DNA from: Chrysoporthe austroafricana | Taxonomy: Eukaryota > Ascomycota > Sordariomycetes > Diaporthales > Cryphonectriaceae | DNA length: 64,000 nucleotides | NCBI GenBank assembly: GCA_001051155.2 | Contig: JYIP02000004.1 | Span: 1,365,576-1,429,575, forward strand | Direction of reading: 5' to 3' | Part shown: piece after piece, positions 14,307 to 26,683 of the stretch | Numbering within the stretch: the first letter of the stretch is position 1 | Layout of the letters: each line of letters starts with the position of its first letter | The notes under the pieces: generated by a model | What the model was told of the DNA's origin: nothing | Databases searched by the model: none | Seen by the model: the letters and a program-made list of their open reading frames with translations, nothing else | Translations under genes and position numbers: made by a program

Positions 14307-15173
14307 CTAACGAAGCTTTGAGAATTCCCGGGGCGCTGTCTTGCTTCCACTGGGAAGCACCCTCTCGTGACGCCTGACATGAGCGAACACGAAAGCATAT
14401 GCGACATCACAGATAGTTGTGGCGCCCCAGAGAAATATCCCTGGTGGACTCATGAAGTATTCATGGGCTTCCGTCCAAGTGTACCAAGCCCAGCCGTAGT
14501 TGATATTGAGACCAACTAAAGTTCCGGTGAATCTCAAAGCCCTAGCGGCGACGTTTAGAACTCATCTCGATGACATCAGGATAGTATTGAACGGAATGAC
14601 ATACCAAATAGTCCAGCTAACACCTCCAGTATGTTGCCTTGTAATCAACTGGGCGAGGGACGTAGTTGAAACAATGATCTGACAAGCAGAAACAGCCCAG
14701 AATGCCATCTCAGTCGCATCAAGGCCCTCAACCCCACGATAAAACTTTCCACTCTTCATCGAAATGCCATTGTTCATCCACCACGATGCAAATGCCCAGT
14801 GCATCATTACGCAGCAGGCCACAAGACATATAAATAATTTGCCCAAGTTTCTCTTGACCATCGGAGCATGTTGCCATTCTTTGCGACCATGTTTCAGGAA
14901 ACAATAGATGATAGGAGTATCGATGAGCATCCATATTATCATGGCTGTCTTTTCACGAGCCGCATCGGCTACATGAAGAGCGTACACAATCTCCCATGCA
15001 AAGTTGTTGGCTAGTGCGAACATAGGCATACCGTAGGATTTTGACCGAAGTCCTTCGATAGCATACATGAGGTAGCATATCGTCCAGGAAAGCCCAGCAA
15101 ATCCAAAGGTTGCATCATACACCGGTTGGTACAGAGGTGTAACATGCGGTGGTGGGACGTCGTTGAAACCCAT
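14307..15173 (-). CDS. ascF: Integral-membrane terpene cyclase (Pyr4/PaxB-like), AscF type
   Basis: A 267-residue protein in two exons (14605-15173 and 14307-14541; intron 14542-14604, GTATGT...TAG). About seven hydrophobic segments fill the chain. The family acidic motif appears in ALANNFAWEIVYAL (Glu ~60), with WMLIDTP after it, and a second conserved stretch WTEAHEYF lies near the C terminus. These small membrane cyclases protonate a terminal epoxide of a prenylated aromatic and guide ring formation. AscF in the ascochlorin route gives ilicicolin C with its trimethylcyclohexanone ring. The adjacent epoxidase-type P450 supports this role. Ring size and stereochemistry cannot be read from sequence, so an ascofuranone-type cyclase (AscI) is a less likely alternative. 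Confidence 0.88.
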
Positions 15174-15596
15174 GGCTGCTCGATATTTTCCGAACCGTAA
15201 GGGAAATGGAAGTCAGCTCTCTGACGGAGGCGCGATGAGGTGAATATGGAATGCAGAATAGTCTAGTGGCCGACTACCTATTAGTGTAATATCTATTTTG
15301 ATTTTAAAATAAATACACAAGGGTGGATAGCGGCGCGGCGCATTGCCGCTGACAGCTCGGCGAATTGCGTCAGACTCGGGCAAAATCGACTGAACGACCA
15401 TGTCAGCCTGTCGTACAAAGGAGGAAATTGCATACTTTATATTCTCAGCTTGCACATCCGGACCTTTTAAACTCCACGTCATGAATTTAAATACATGTTT
15501 TGAGTGAGCTCGCAAAGAAGCCTTCCGCAACGTTCTGTTTCTGTGCGAACTGCTAGCAGCTCTTGCAATTCAAACATCACACCGTTATTAGGCACG
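15174..15596. promoter_or_regulatory. Divergent promoter between terpene cyclase and P450
   Basis: A 423-bp gap between divergent starts. It is rich in CGG/CCG triplets, including GCGGCGCGGCGCATTGCCGC around 15330-15350, which could serve a Zn2Cys6 factor. The assignment is by position. Confidence 0.5.
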
Positions 15597-17398
15597 ATGT
15601 CGACCGTCCTATCTCCCCTTGATCTCAAGGCTTCCCAACCTTTGGGTTCTATTACAGTCCTCACCAGCGTCATTACACTCATATTGGCAGTGTTGATTCA
15701 CCGCTCCTTCAGTAAGAACAGATCTCCAATACCAGACCTGCCTGTCTTTGGGACTCCTGGAACACACATCACCAGACAAGATCTTGTTGACGGTGCTCGA
15801 AAAGTAAGTCTTCGATGTATACATATGGTTCCGTAGATACAAGGTCAAAGAGGCATGTCTAACGCTACGCTTTTTCTTCCAAAAGTGTCCCGATACGCCT
15901 TTCCTCCTTCCAATGTCGCCGCCAATTGTTGTGCTGCCCATCAAAATACAAGACGAAGTCCGCAACCTGCCGGATTCCGTTGTATCCTTTGTCCAGGAGC
16001 ATAAACGCAACTTCTTCGCGCAGTACACCGGCATTGGAGATCATCGCCCTGAAATGATCAAGGCAATCCGGATTGACCTGACCAGGCACATCTCCAGTAC
16101 CATTCCGGACCTTCAAGATGAAGCCCGATTTGCATTTGAAGACGGCTTCGGCAAGTACACGGAATGGAGCCCTGTTCCGATCTATTTGAAAATGCTTCGC
16201 ATCGTTGCCTTGATGAACGGACGAATCTTCGTTGGACGCCCCCTCAGCCGCGAAGAAGAATGGATCCAGTCAACAATCGGCTATACCGTTGATTGTGTAA
16301 AAGCTCGGACTGCTATTCGAGACTACCCAGAGTGGAAGCGCGGGTGGGTCGCAAGCTCGCTGCCCGAAATCAAAAAGCTCACTCACCACCGCGTTCGTGG
16401 CGGTGAAGTGCTCAAGCCTCTCTTGGATGCGCAACTCTTGAAGCCCGAATTCCAGGAGAAGGTACTAAATCCTGATTCTGGGGACGAAGAAGGAAATTTT
16501 ATCGAATGGATCCTTAAGTATACCCCCGAGGACTTGCGAAATGATCCCCAAAATCTGGCCCTTAACCAGATGGTCTGTAAGTTTACTCAATCCCTCTGCT
16601 CATTAGATGGTATTGATCAGATTCTCAGTGGCATTTGCGGGTCTGCATACGAGCTCTATGCAATGCACCCATGCAGTTCTCGACCTTGCAGCGAGGCGTG
16701 AATACATCGACATTATCCGCAAAGAGATAGAGGAAGTCAGAAACACTGATGGAGAGGACATCAGCGAGGACGGCTTTGTCAGACTCAAGAAGGACAGCCT
16801 TTACAAGCTACGCAAGCTAGACAGTTTCATGAAGGAGAGCCAGCGATTCTCTCCTCCCATCTGGAGTAAGTCGTCTATGAGATCTAAGCATCCTTCGTCT
16901 ACGTTCTCAAACTTATGCACTCAAATAGCATCTGGCACTCGCATATGTACATCCGATCTGCATCTATCTACTGGACACACTCTTCCTAAGGGAACCCGTA
17001 TTTGTTTCCCCTCGTGGGCTGTCCACACTGATCCTAAGTCTACTACTTATTCTCCCGAGTACAACCCACCAGACTACACACCCCCTGATCAGTTTGATGG
17101 GCTTCGCTTCTACAAGTTGCGAAATATGCCAGGAAAGGAGAACAGGCACCAGTTTGCCACAGCCGGCCCTGACTCGCTTGTATTTGGCTACGGTAACCAC
17201 GCGTGTCCCGGCCGCTTCTTCGCCGCCAACGAGATCAAGATCATCCTAGTTGAACTATTGCTAAATTGGGAATTTAGACTCAAGGGTGATATTGAGCTCA
17301 AGGGTGGTGTGGACAAGAGGCCACGGAACAAGGAAATTGATTTGGTTGTCCTACCGGACCCTATGGTTCAGTTGGAGATGCGCAGAAGAGTAACTTAA
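15597..17398 (+). CDS. ascG: Cytochrome P450 monooxygenase, AscG type
   Basis: A 534-residue membrane-anchored P450 in four exons: 15597-15803, 15886-16576, 16629-16865 and 16929-17398. An N-terminal hydrophobic anchor spans ~residues 18-35. The region FAGLHTSSM fits the I helix, ESQRFSPP follows, and the heme motif is FGYGNHACPGRFF (Cys ~471). The style HACPGRFFAANEIK is shared with fungal P450s such as gibberellin and terpenoid oxidases. In ascochlorin biosynthesis AscG dehydrogenates ilicicolin C to ascochlorin, and the position next to the cyclase agrees. The start is the ATG just before the anchor; upstream in-frame codons are likely UTR. The exact reaction is inferred. Confidence 0.88.
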
Positions 17399-17690
17399 AG
17401 TGCAGTGTATGTTTACCGATTCACATGCTATACAATTAAATCTTCAATTATGCCCAAGATAAGTTATATTCCGTATAAGCATGCCGTTTGACAAGGTATG
17501 CAATTTATCCCCCCCCCCCTTCTCTAACAACGGATAATGAGCTCGAGTAGAGATAGCATTTTCTGTTGTGGGAAGACCGCGAATGCGACAAGTGTACTAT
17601 GTATAAGTTTAATGGTTTGTACTTATTAGACTCCGCGTTTGGTCTAAAAATATATACTGGGTGCCAATATGTCCTTGCGGCGTTTATGTA
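17399..17690. other. Intergenic with C11 tract
   Basis: A short gap between convergent genes. A run of eleven C lies at 17509-17519. Nothing else is recognised. Confidence 0.5.
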
Positions 17691-19354
17691 TTACTGGCTG
17701 ACAATCCGTTGCAAATGCTCCGCTTTGTTCATCAGAGTCTCTTCTCTATCATGGATCTCCACGATAGCACGACCTAGAAGACCCTCGTTGACGCCTGAAG
17801 TTCCCAACAATGATTTCCTCTGACTATTTTGACCCTCATCCCCACTATTGTTAAGGTTATTGTCGTTTTTTTGAAGCTCGCAAACAGCAAAGGCCTTGTG
17901 TAACTGTCCCAGCAAATAGGTAAAAGTGTGTATGGACAGAGAGGCTTTCAGCATCGAGTTGACATTGCCTGGGCTCTGCTCCCTTGCTGCCGTATGCTCC
18001 ATATATAAACAGTCGATAGCGACTTCGAAGTTGTATAATAACTGAGTATAGCACCCAATGAGCTGGAAGATCAACGCCGACTCCGGTATGCTGGGCGCTG
18101 GTGACAACTGCGTAACAGCTGAAATGCTTGCCAACCTATCCCTAGACGTCATGGACGCGTCTTTGAAAGCGGTTGTAGCCCTAATAGAGGATCCCAGGGC
18201 AGAGGTTGACGTTGAGTCAAAGATACGAGGGAGACCTTGTCGTGCGGTATCTATAAGCTCACCAGAGAAGTCGACGGCGTCTCTAAGGATCTGGTGGCCG
18301 CATGAGGTCGAAGTGCCGGTCCCTGACTGCTTGGGATCGTTCCCTGGTCCTGGTGACGACGATGATTCTGACGATGTGGATGCTTCCATTGATGAGCGGA
18401 GCATTCTATTGCCGAGGTCTAGCAACCTAAGGAGGCACTCGTGGGGACTTGTCTCAGATATCGCCGAAGGGATGGGCGTCGGCACACGTAATCTTGTTGT
18501 CTTGGAGGCCTCTCTCCTATCTACAACACTTTTTCTTTGTGTTCCGTCGGATGGTTTCACACCATAGCCGACGTCATCATCCGCTTCTTCCAGGTTGGCC
18601 ATACTACTCTGAAACGAACGGAAGAACGTGTCTAGAGAGCCAGAGGCGAAGCCGAGGACTGAGGGTTCGAGGCCCGCGTATCCGTACGCGCCCGCATTTT
18701 GCACAAATGCGTCATACATTGCCTATAGAGAAAATGTTAGCAAGGGCATTCGCATTTGCTGGACAGCTCGATGAGAGCTCTAGGTGATGATGGGCAACCT
18801 ACCGATTCCGGCCCAGAAAACCCTTCTAGATCGGTTGCAGAGTGTGGCGGCCAGCTTGGTGCATCCTCGCCGGCGTCGTCATCTTCGTTCGAGCTCACGA
18901 TGGCCGAAGGGCTGTTCACGCTTGGAGGAATGGCTGAGTTGGAAAACGGGTTGCCGCCGCTTGAGACGATGATCATGCTATCCGGGTCGCACTGGGTCTC
19001 GAGGTCCGGAATCGAGAGCGCTGGGTCGATGCTCATCTTGTCCTCCTCCAGGCTGAACGCGTGCTGAGAGGCCGAGCCTGCCTTGGAAGATGACGGCGTC
19101 GCCACAAGGTCCCAGTATAATGAATCGTCGGCTTCTGGCGGCGTCGGCGGCGGGACTCCCCTCCGCTTCGCCGGCCGACCAACCTTACCCCTCTTGCCCA
19201 CGACACACGCGGCTCCGACCTTTGCGCAGCGCGAGCATGGCTCATCTAGGCTGCTTTTGCTAGGTTCGACAGAGCGAGGACATCTGAGCTTCAAGTTGTG
19301 ACACCTGTTGCAGGCAAAGCGGAGTCTTTCCTCGGTCGCTGAAAGGGAGCTCAT
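17691..19354 (-). CDS. Zn2Cys6 transcription factor, probable cluster regulator
   Basis: A 527-residue regulator in two exons (18803-19354 and 17691-18722; intron 18723-18802). The binuclear zinc cluster is near the N terminus: CNRCHNLKLRC, a 16-residue loop, then CSRCAKVGAAC, followed by a basic GKRGKVGRPAKRRG linker. Acidic and Ser/Pro-rich stretches follow, and the C-terminal ~180 residues contain a helical IGCYTQLLYNFEVAIDCLY region like those of AflR-type pathway regulators. The start at 19354 sits 14 residues before the first zinc cysteine; a longer in-frame extension to 19510 has no supporting features. Its place at the edge of the core cluster suggests it activates the biosynthetic genes. 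A regulator named AscR exists in the ascochlorin cluster; orthology is not tested here. Confidence 0.88.
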
Positions 19355-20802
19355 GTTGTTGGTCGGTGACCAACCAGGGTACTCGGGCAGCTTCCAGAAG
19401 GCAGAGACGTTGGTTGGTCGCACGTATGAATGCTTCCGAAAGGGTGTAATGGCCGTTCTTATGTGATGCGCATCTTCTTCATATGAGGCAAGCAGGATGC
19501 TTCTGCCCAAAAGGACGTTAAGGTGAGCGTGTTGGAATCTGATCCTTGCGCCATACCATAAGTCGTAGTCGTAGGCGAGGCACGTTTTATTCGTCGCATA
19601 GTCGGTCTAAAGCACAGCGCTAGGTGAGGGTCCATTCCTTAGGGCCTCATCACTAAGCAAATAGTCTGTGCCAATGCTCTCTCCTCCGCCGCGCTGAATA
19701 CTTCCCCTGTTGACTAAAACTTGAGTCTGTCAGCACAGCAGTATCTTCTCACGTTTGGGTTACTAATTTCTCCTCTGGGATCAAGGGGTGCCTTTCCCAA
19801 GTTTCGCCAGCAAGCTAATACGGTGCTATCGTATGAGGGATCGACAACTGCGTATCTAAGGGCCCACAGTGAGATGACACGCGTTCCATCGGCTGGTGCC
19901 TAAATCCCTCCTGCGTACTGAGCACATACGGATGATTGACTGTAGATAATCAGCCCCTGCGCCCTGCACACGGACTTTTACTCAGTGCCCGCGGGATCGG
20001 TGAATTTATTCTCGTCGAAGACCGTTTCTGTAGCTATAGCTTGTTCTCCGTCGCCTCGACAGTTCATATCCCTAGTGCTGCTGTATAGCTTCCCATCATC
20101 TCGAACTCCGGGTAGGACTTGCCTCACTTGATCTCTAGGCTTCCAAGTCCACGGCAGAGCATCCTTCTGAGCTTTTGGTATCGCCTGGCCTCGCGTCTTT
20201 GAGCTCGGACTGCCCTCTAGGAGGAGTCGGCGAAATTTGTATGACCCTCTACTCTGGTCCATGCCACCCCTGCGAGGTCTTACTAGCCCGCGCCTCCTTT
20301 TTCATCCTGTACTCAGTAATCGCCTCTCCTGGGCACGGGCAACGTGGTTACAATGCCGAGACAAAGATGATCTCGGCAGCTGCCGCCACCCCCGGCCTTG
20401 CTAAATATAACCGAGCCAGGTAGCTTGGTATGGATATGCCATCGACGATCATGAGAATGTGGACAAATCCATATGTGGGACCGGACGAGGCAGGGTTATG
20501 CACAATTATATGTGAGCTGCTCTACTAGTACTACCTAGGTAGAGTGTAATTAGTGTAAAGTAGACCCGAGGTTTTACCCTCCGACTCTCAATCTACAGTA
20601 TCAGTCAATTTGATAAAATTGTCTTGCACAGACTATCCTACACATCACCGTGCTATAAATCTAGCTGCGTTGAATATTATGCCTTCTCCTGAAACTCTCC
20701 AGCTGGTCTGAGTTAGAGATTGTAGATCATGTATATCAAGACTAGGTTCTTGACCTTGCCAAGTCGTGATAGCCTCACCGCTTACGCTCTACGTCTGACG
20801 GC
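19355..20802. other. Intergenic region
   Basis: About 1.4 kb between the regulator 5' end and the CYP52-like P450 3' end. A minus-strand frame at 19978-20262 has no recognisable domain. I see no repeat or RNA gene. Confidence 0.4.
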
Positions 20803-22540
20803 TCAGCGACCCAGGCTGATCTTACAACCATCACCGCTATGTAATGCCATCGCAAAAGCTTCCTGGAACGGGCCATCACTTCTGGGCTCGATATGGGAGA
20901 ATTCTTGCAGCAAACGCACAGTCGTGTACGCCGCCTCGGTGAGCGCAAGCTGCTGTCCTATGCAGACCCTCGGGCCTCCACCGAAGGGAATATACTCCCA
21001 TCTGAGATCGAGATCAGTCAGGACACTAAGGCTTGGGGGTGCCAAGTTGCTCAACTCACGTGGATGGGCGGGCAGACTCCCATCGCTCTGGACGCAGTTG
21101 CATTGAATCTTCTCCGTAGATATCCTGTCGTCGGTGAAGGGCCGATGAGGTAAAAATTAGACGTTGTCCCTTTCCGATGAAGATTGGCGACTGGCCATCC
21201 GGCCCACCCCCGCGAGGTAGCATAGTATCCTGTCTTGCTACACGGGAGTTGATTGGGTTGATTGGATAAAGGCGCAAGACTACAACAAGAATGGTCAGCA
21301 ACATGTATATCAGTTCTAGAAAGAAAAGAGAAGGGCAGTAGAAAAAGGAGAAATTTTTTCTTTTTTTGAAAAAAAAAATGCCGCATGTACCTTCGTTCAA
21401 CAGTTGTTCTAGATATTTCAAGGTCTTGAGGTCTTTTGATGTCGGGTATTGCATTCCCAAAGGCCTCAACTCCTGTCGCAGTTTCTCCACAATATCGGGC
21501 CGCCTGGCGAGGTGCCACCAGATGATGGAGAGCAGAGACGCGGTGGTATCCCGACCAGCTACCATTACGCTCAGAAGCTCACCCCGCAGACGTTTTAGGT
21601 CACTTTCAGACTTAGCCAGCTCGTCCAGAAATACATATCTCTGGCTACGAGTTCCGTTTACGCCTCCAGCTTCATCAGCCTTTCCTAACCGGGTCATCTC
21701 AGCACGTACACGCAGAGCTCGAGTGACATAGAAGTCTGTGAAGTCGTTGATGTACTTGACGCACTGCCTCAGTTTGGGGTCAGGAATACCTGCCATAAAT
21801 GGCATGGCGACACGGAGAGACATCTTTCTCATGATGTAGTTGAATGAGGATGTGAAGTCCACGCCTTGCTTTGTTTTTGCAGGGTCGAGGCACCCGGCAG
21901 CCTCTCCGAAGAGTAGGCCTGTTGAAATATCTGTAGTCAAAAAAGGAAACAGCTCTGCGAGGTCAACAGTCTGTCCATTAGGGATTCTGCTAATGAGATT
22001 CTGGATATGCTGCTCCAGATTATTTGTATCGCTGATCTGTCTGTTGTTGAAGCTCGGCCGCAGGAGGGCTCGCGAGTGCTGCCAGTTCGCGCCATCAGCA
22101 CCGAAGATGCCCCCGCCCCAACAGGCAGAGAACGCAGCCACTCGGGCTTCAGGAAGACCCCAGTCATTGAATTTAGACGACAACACAGTTTTGATGTTCT
22201 CTGCGTCTCTCGTCCAGTAGGATTTTGTGCCAAGGACGTGATGTGAGATTGTGTGAACATCCGCACCCATGTCGGAAAACATGGCATCCCAGACGGTAGG
22301 AAGCCGACTCTCTTTTTTTGCCTTGATGAGGTCTCGAATATTTCGAAGCCCAAGGAAGTCGTCATGGGGCGGGAACGCCGGTGGTGGGAGACAGCCGTTG
22401 AGTGTGCAGAGTTTGCGATCCCTACTTCGTGCCAGCCTCACGCCGTGAATTCGATAAGCGACGACGACGAGGATCGATATAATAGTAATTTGGGCTAGTA
22501 TACCACCGCTGGCTTGAAAGACCTGACTCAGTATTGACAT
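20803..22540 (-). CDS. CYP52-like cytochrome P450 (terminal/omega hydroxylase type)
   Basis: A 522-residue P450 in three exons: 21391-22540, 21060-21279 and 20803-21001. An N-terminal membrane anchor is followed by the CYP52-style [14 protein letters not shown] region. The I helix reads [12 protein letters not shown], the ExxR-side helix gives NEVLRLYP across intron 1, then the PERW motif and heme motif [14 protein letters not shown] (Cys ~470) across intron 2. Intron 1 (21280-21390, 111 bp) has no stop, so an unspliced frame reads through it and hides the true sequence. It also carries an A-rich/T-rich run. CYP52 enzymes hydroxylate terminal methyls of alkanes, fatty acids and some terpenoid tails. 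It is divergent from an acyltransferase, so oxidation of a terpenoid methyl followed by acylation is an attractive but unproven role. Confidence 0.88.
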
Positions 22541-23176
22541 TGTGCAATTAATACGAGGATTGATTGATTCGTTGAGAACCAATAATTCTGTTGTATCAGA
22601 GGAGGCGGACTGGAGTTGCGGCAAATTGAAGAGCGACTTGCTACAGGGCCTGATCATCGGGTAGAACGGCGCCGGCATACGTGATATCGCTAAGTATACA
22701 TGGTTTTATCACCTGGTTATTCATATTGAGCTTCTCTTGCAAAACCAAAATGAGTATTATGGGCGAAGCTATCAGCCCGCCAGGTAGCCGACATGTTTGA
22801 AATTCACCGAAGCAAAGTGAGCAACCTTTAGTAGCCGGCGAATTTTGGGCGAGGCGTTCAGCTCGAAGAACGCGAACCCCCCTCCCCCCAGATGGTAAGC
22901 AGCAGGAATACTCCTGCATTCATCTAAGTGGGGGCCTCTGTTGAGGCCAGAGTAATATCTTGTACAGGTAGCCAAGCTCATGGCGCTTTCTACATCGGTC
23001 TGACGCAAGCATCGCAGGAGATGTTTATCATCCTTCGAGGCGTGAGCGACATCTAGCACTGGACTGCACGTTCCATGAGGATTCCCTTTCCAGAGTATTC
23101 ATTCCTCCATCCGTCTACACACGCACGTCCACTACACACAAGACAGAACAAGCCTTGTGCCGCAGCAAGAAGCAAT
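22541..23176. promoter_or_regulatory. Divergent promoter between CYP52-like P450 and acyltransferase
   Basis: A 636-bp gap between divergent genes. GCCGGC palindromes occur at 22671-22676 and 22834-22839, the same hexamer seen in the halogenase/P450 promoter. This hints at shared control, by inspection only. Confidence 0.45.
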
Positions 23177-24911
23177 ATGGCGTCCCACACCACGTTCTAC
23201 CCCTGGACACCCTCCTCGCCACCGCAGCCGGTATTTACCCGATCACTGACTACACCAGAATTTATGCTGTCCACTATTAACAAATACGCCCTCGGACACA
23301 ATTGCCCATATCTCGGCGCGACAGTCTCGGTGCAGCATGCTGGCGGTGCCTCTGTTCCTCTCACGGCTGACGACTTACGGTCCCGCATCGCACAAGCTTG
23401 GACGTACGCTCGGTGGGTTCACCCCGCGGTAGCCTGCCAGGTCAGGGACTGTAAGCAGTTGGTCTACAAGGTTGAGACAGCCGAGGACGTCGCTGCATGG
23501 GCTGGACGCACGGCTCAGCTGGTCACGTTCGGGGGCGGCTGGCCGGAGCTTCACGAGAAGCTGAGCCGGGAGGTCATCCTACCCTCAGAGGATGGTGACT
23601 GCGCCTTCCTCTATGTAATTCTAGGCCCGGGACAGACCGCCGAGTCGAAGGGAATTAATCAACTCGACCTGCTCCTCCACGTCCACCATGGCCTTGTTGA
23701 CGGCACTGGCCTAAGGTCGATCCTGAATGAGGTGCTAGTGGGTCTGGTCCGACCAAGCCTCAGCAGTTCTCTTGCTTGGGGGGAGGAGGCGGTGAGGCTG
23801 AGCCCCGCGGCTCTGGACGTGGCCGTCATCTCGGAAGAAGTCACCAAATCGCTTGCCGGAATGCCCAAGGAGGTATCTAGTCTCCTCTTTTCCCTCAGCG
23901 TTGAACCTGAAGGGGATTTCAGCTGACAGACCGAAACAGATCGCCTTGCCGCCTCTCCCCAACCCCACCACGCTGGTGGGACCCGGAAACGCCGTCTCAG
24001 GCACCAGTGTACTGAGACAAACGTTACGAGGTGACGGCTTTTCTCTATACGGACTCCTCTCGGCAGCTAGGGACCACGGCGTCAAGCTAACAGGAGCCGT
24101 GCAGGCGGCGCTCGTCCTTGCGCTTGTCGATGTGTCCCGACCCGCAACCACTGACGAGCCTCAGCAGCCATGCACCGTCCTCTCCGGATTCGACCTGCGC
24201 ACCCGGAATCTGAAGGAGCCGTGGAGCCAGCGGAACAGGTACGTCGGTGCGGCCGTAGGCCTGGAGATGATGACAATGCCGGCCGCCGTGTTAGGCAGTC
24301 CCTCTGAGGACGCCGAAGAGCGCTTCTGGCGCGTTGCTCGGCACATCCACGCGGCGTGGGTTGCTGTTGCCGAGCGTCCGGACGTCGCGGCTGCGAACGA
24401 GCTGCGCAGGGCCGTTACTGGTTTCATCATTCAGGGCGTCTTGTGGGTGCATTCGTCTACTTGTTCTGCGTAGGACTGAATCTCACTAACCATACCAACT
24501 CTGCTGCAGGGCATCCATGAAGGCCCCACGAGCAAAGCCGAGCCTGAACGTGAACTATGTCTCCGACCCCGCAGGTAGCAATCAGCTGGACGGTGTCTAC
24601 GCCATGGACGATGAGGAGACGAGACTGCAACTGGATCACTACCAGCTCGTGTCTGACGAGAGCACAGACAAACTGTAAGATTTCCAACCTCAAGCATCTT
24701 CTTTATGTGTCCCCCAGCTTGCCTTGGTATTGGCTTTTCATCTAAGTGCCTAGTAATTAACCACCGTGACGCTAACAGATCGTGCCGGTCTCATTCCTGG
24801 AACGACGAGCTAACCCTCTGCATTTCATTCAACAATGGCAGATACGACAAGGACGAAATTCAGGTATACCTTGACAAGTGGGTTCGGATGATACTGGATA
24901 TATGTTCCTAG
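23177..24911 (+). CDS. HHxxxDG acyltransferase (trichothecene 15-O-acetyltransferase/condensation-like fold)
   Basis: A 498-residue protein in four exons: 23177-23872, 23940-24442, 24510-24674 and 24779-24911. The catalytic motif is HHGLVDG (His ~170-171, Asp ~175) in LDLLLHVHHGLVDGTGL, typical of the BAHD/condensation superfamily. A late SFNNGRYDKDEIQVYL stretch resembles the C terminus of Tri3-like O-acetyltransferases. No signal peptide is seen, so it is probably cytosolic and uses acetyl-CoA or a related donor. It shares a promoter with a CYP52-like P450, which could supply the hydroxyl acceptor. The intron 1 acceptor (23939) and intron 2 donor (24443, GTGGGT) were chosen to keep frame and are the least certain junctions. 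The substrate is unknown. Confidence 0.82.
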
Positions 24912-25496
24912 ATCGCGGAGTTATGATTCTGGTGATAAGCGCAGCGTGAAGGGAAGAAGCCGGGGGAGGGAGGAGGGGTTAAGAGGCCATGGTGGACATG
25001 GAAATTATACGAGAATTCGGTAGGTCATAAGGAATGACCGGTTCCAGCCTCAGCGTCTCGTCACAGTAATAGATGCTACATGAATCTGGTAAGTTAAACG
25101 GCCTGGTCTGGAATGGGTGCAAAGTTGGCGAGCCGGCTGATAGCAATTGACTCTTGAACACAAGTCTTGACCTGCTCAGGCAATTATGGTTCAGCGCAAG
25201 TGCTGAAGGGCAACCGATCATGGCATAACAAGTTGCATACGATCTTAATTCTACGACAGCCATGCACCTTTAGTAGCCTCTACAGTCCACTCTGATTGGG
25301 GACTCAATTCACGTGTTTCAAGCTCATGGACAAAAACATTAAGCTGAGGGAATGCCATACTGTGTTAGCAGGCAGCTAGCTCGTGTTTGGCGTCCTAGTA
25401 ATTTACTCGTAGCAAGATGGTATCAATCAAGTATTGCCGTCGAAGCGTAGCTCCCGCTTAACTGATCTTTCGTCGCAGAACATATCCATCTCTTCA
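24912..25496. other. Intergenic region
   Basis: About 585 bp between convergent genes. No gene, repeat or RNA was recognised. Confidence 0.45.
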
Positions 25497-26683
25497 TTAG
25501 AAGGTGTCCTGGCTCAAAAGTGCAACAATCTCTTCGCCCATCGCCATACCTCTTGTCGATTTGCGCTTTGCCGACTCAGGCTCGTCCTTGAATTGGTCGT
25601 ACTTGCGCAGGCCTCGACCTCTGAGCTGGTGCCAACTGCTCCAAATAGTGCGCCACCAGCCGGTCTCAGGAGCAACCTCGCGAAACTCCAGGATATCGAC
25701 CAGAGTATCGAGACCTCGGTCATGTAGGACCTGCTTGTAGAAGGGGAACATGAACGGGTACGTATCCCGCGCGAGCTTGATCCCTTTCAATTCGTCCATT
25801 GACTCGACGGTGACGTCCCAGTTGCTGATGGGTCTGTGAGTCCGCTCAAGATAGGTGACAAAGTTCCTCCCGCTGGTCCTGTAGTTCAGTCCGTCGACCT
25901 CCAGACTCTCCAAGTTGCTAAGACGAGCAATCTGTAAGGAAACTCCCGGCAGGAGCTGCCACTCAGAGTCCCGAACACGGACTTCCACTGCCCGGACGAG
26001 AGCCATAGTCTCCGGACGAAGGAGGAGCAGGAACGTCTGCAAAGACACCAGTCTGTGGAACGAGAACTTCTGCCCGTACAAGATGCCAGCAGCCTCTTGG
26101 TAGACCGTTTTGGAGACGCGGAGAAGTCTGAGGTTCCTAAATAGCCGGCGACCCTTGAACAGCAGATAGTCGTTTTCGCCGATATGCTCGGTAAGGTGAC
26201 GACGGATACGGGTGTTGACTAGGGACACAGAGTCGATGTATACTGGGCCGCCGTCGTGTGTGAGGGCGCGGCTGTAGACCATGTTTCGGAGCTCAGCTGG
26301 AAGGGACCTAAATAATTTCAGCCTAGGCCTGAATTAAACCAGAGCGATGTAGCTAAAGGGTGGACGCACATCAAGCGGAAGACCTGCGGTCGTTCGTTCA
26401 TCCCGCGAGACCCCTGTGGTTGGACCTGTGGATATGAATATGTCAGCACTAACTGGGTAGACAAGACACCAATTCATAACCTCTATCTCAAGATCATGAT
26501 CACTATTACCTTCTTGATGGCACCCCATTCCACGTCGTCGTTGTCGTCGTCATCTGAGTGACCGAGAGAGGCAACTTCTTCTCCTAGCTCCTCGGACTCG
26601 CTGTTCTCTGCATACGAGATGGTGGCATGCTTGCGCTTGGGGTAACGCCTCGTAGCTTCAGTTGACGTCGACATCATAACCAT
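25497..26683 (-). CDS. LPAELRN-type (2EXR-like) fungal protein, exon junction unclear
   Basis: The main exon (25497 to about 26330) encodes RSLPAELRNMVYSRAL, a motif opening many lineage-expanded fungal proteins of unknown function, followed by LRVSKTVYQEAAGILYG and RPISNWDVTVES. An upstream exon (about 26516-26683) encodes TRRYPKRKHATISYAE and an acidic DDDDNDDVEWGAIKK tail, which is the usual N terminus of this family. The donor after AIKK is phase 0, but the acceptors near 26330 need phase 2, and a stop lies just upstream in the main frame. Either a tiny middle exon exists or the gene is damaged. I see no catalytic motif. The function is unknown; the family is often listed as F-box-like. 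Confidence 0.6.

Noticed and set aside
19978..20262. Minus-strand frame between regulator and P450 as a cluster gene
   Set aside because: No similarity to any family I know, low complexity of charged residues only, no splice partners.
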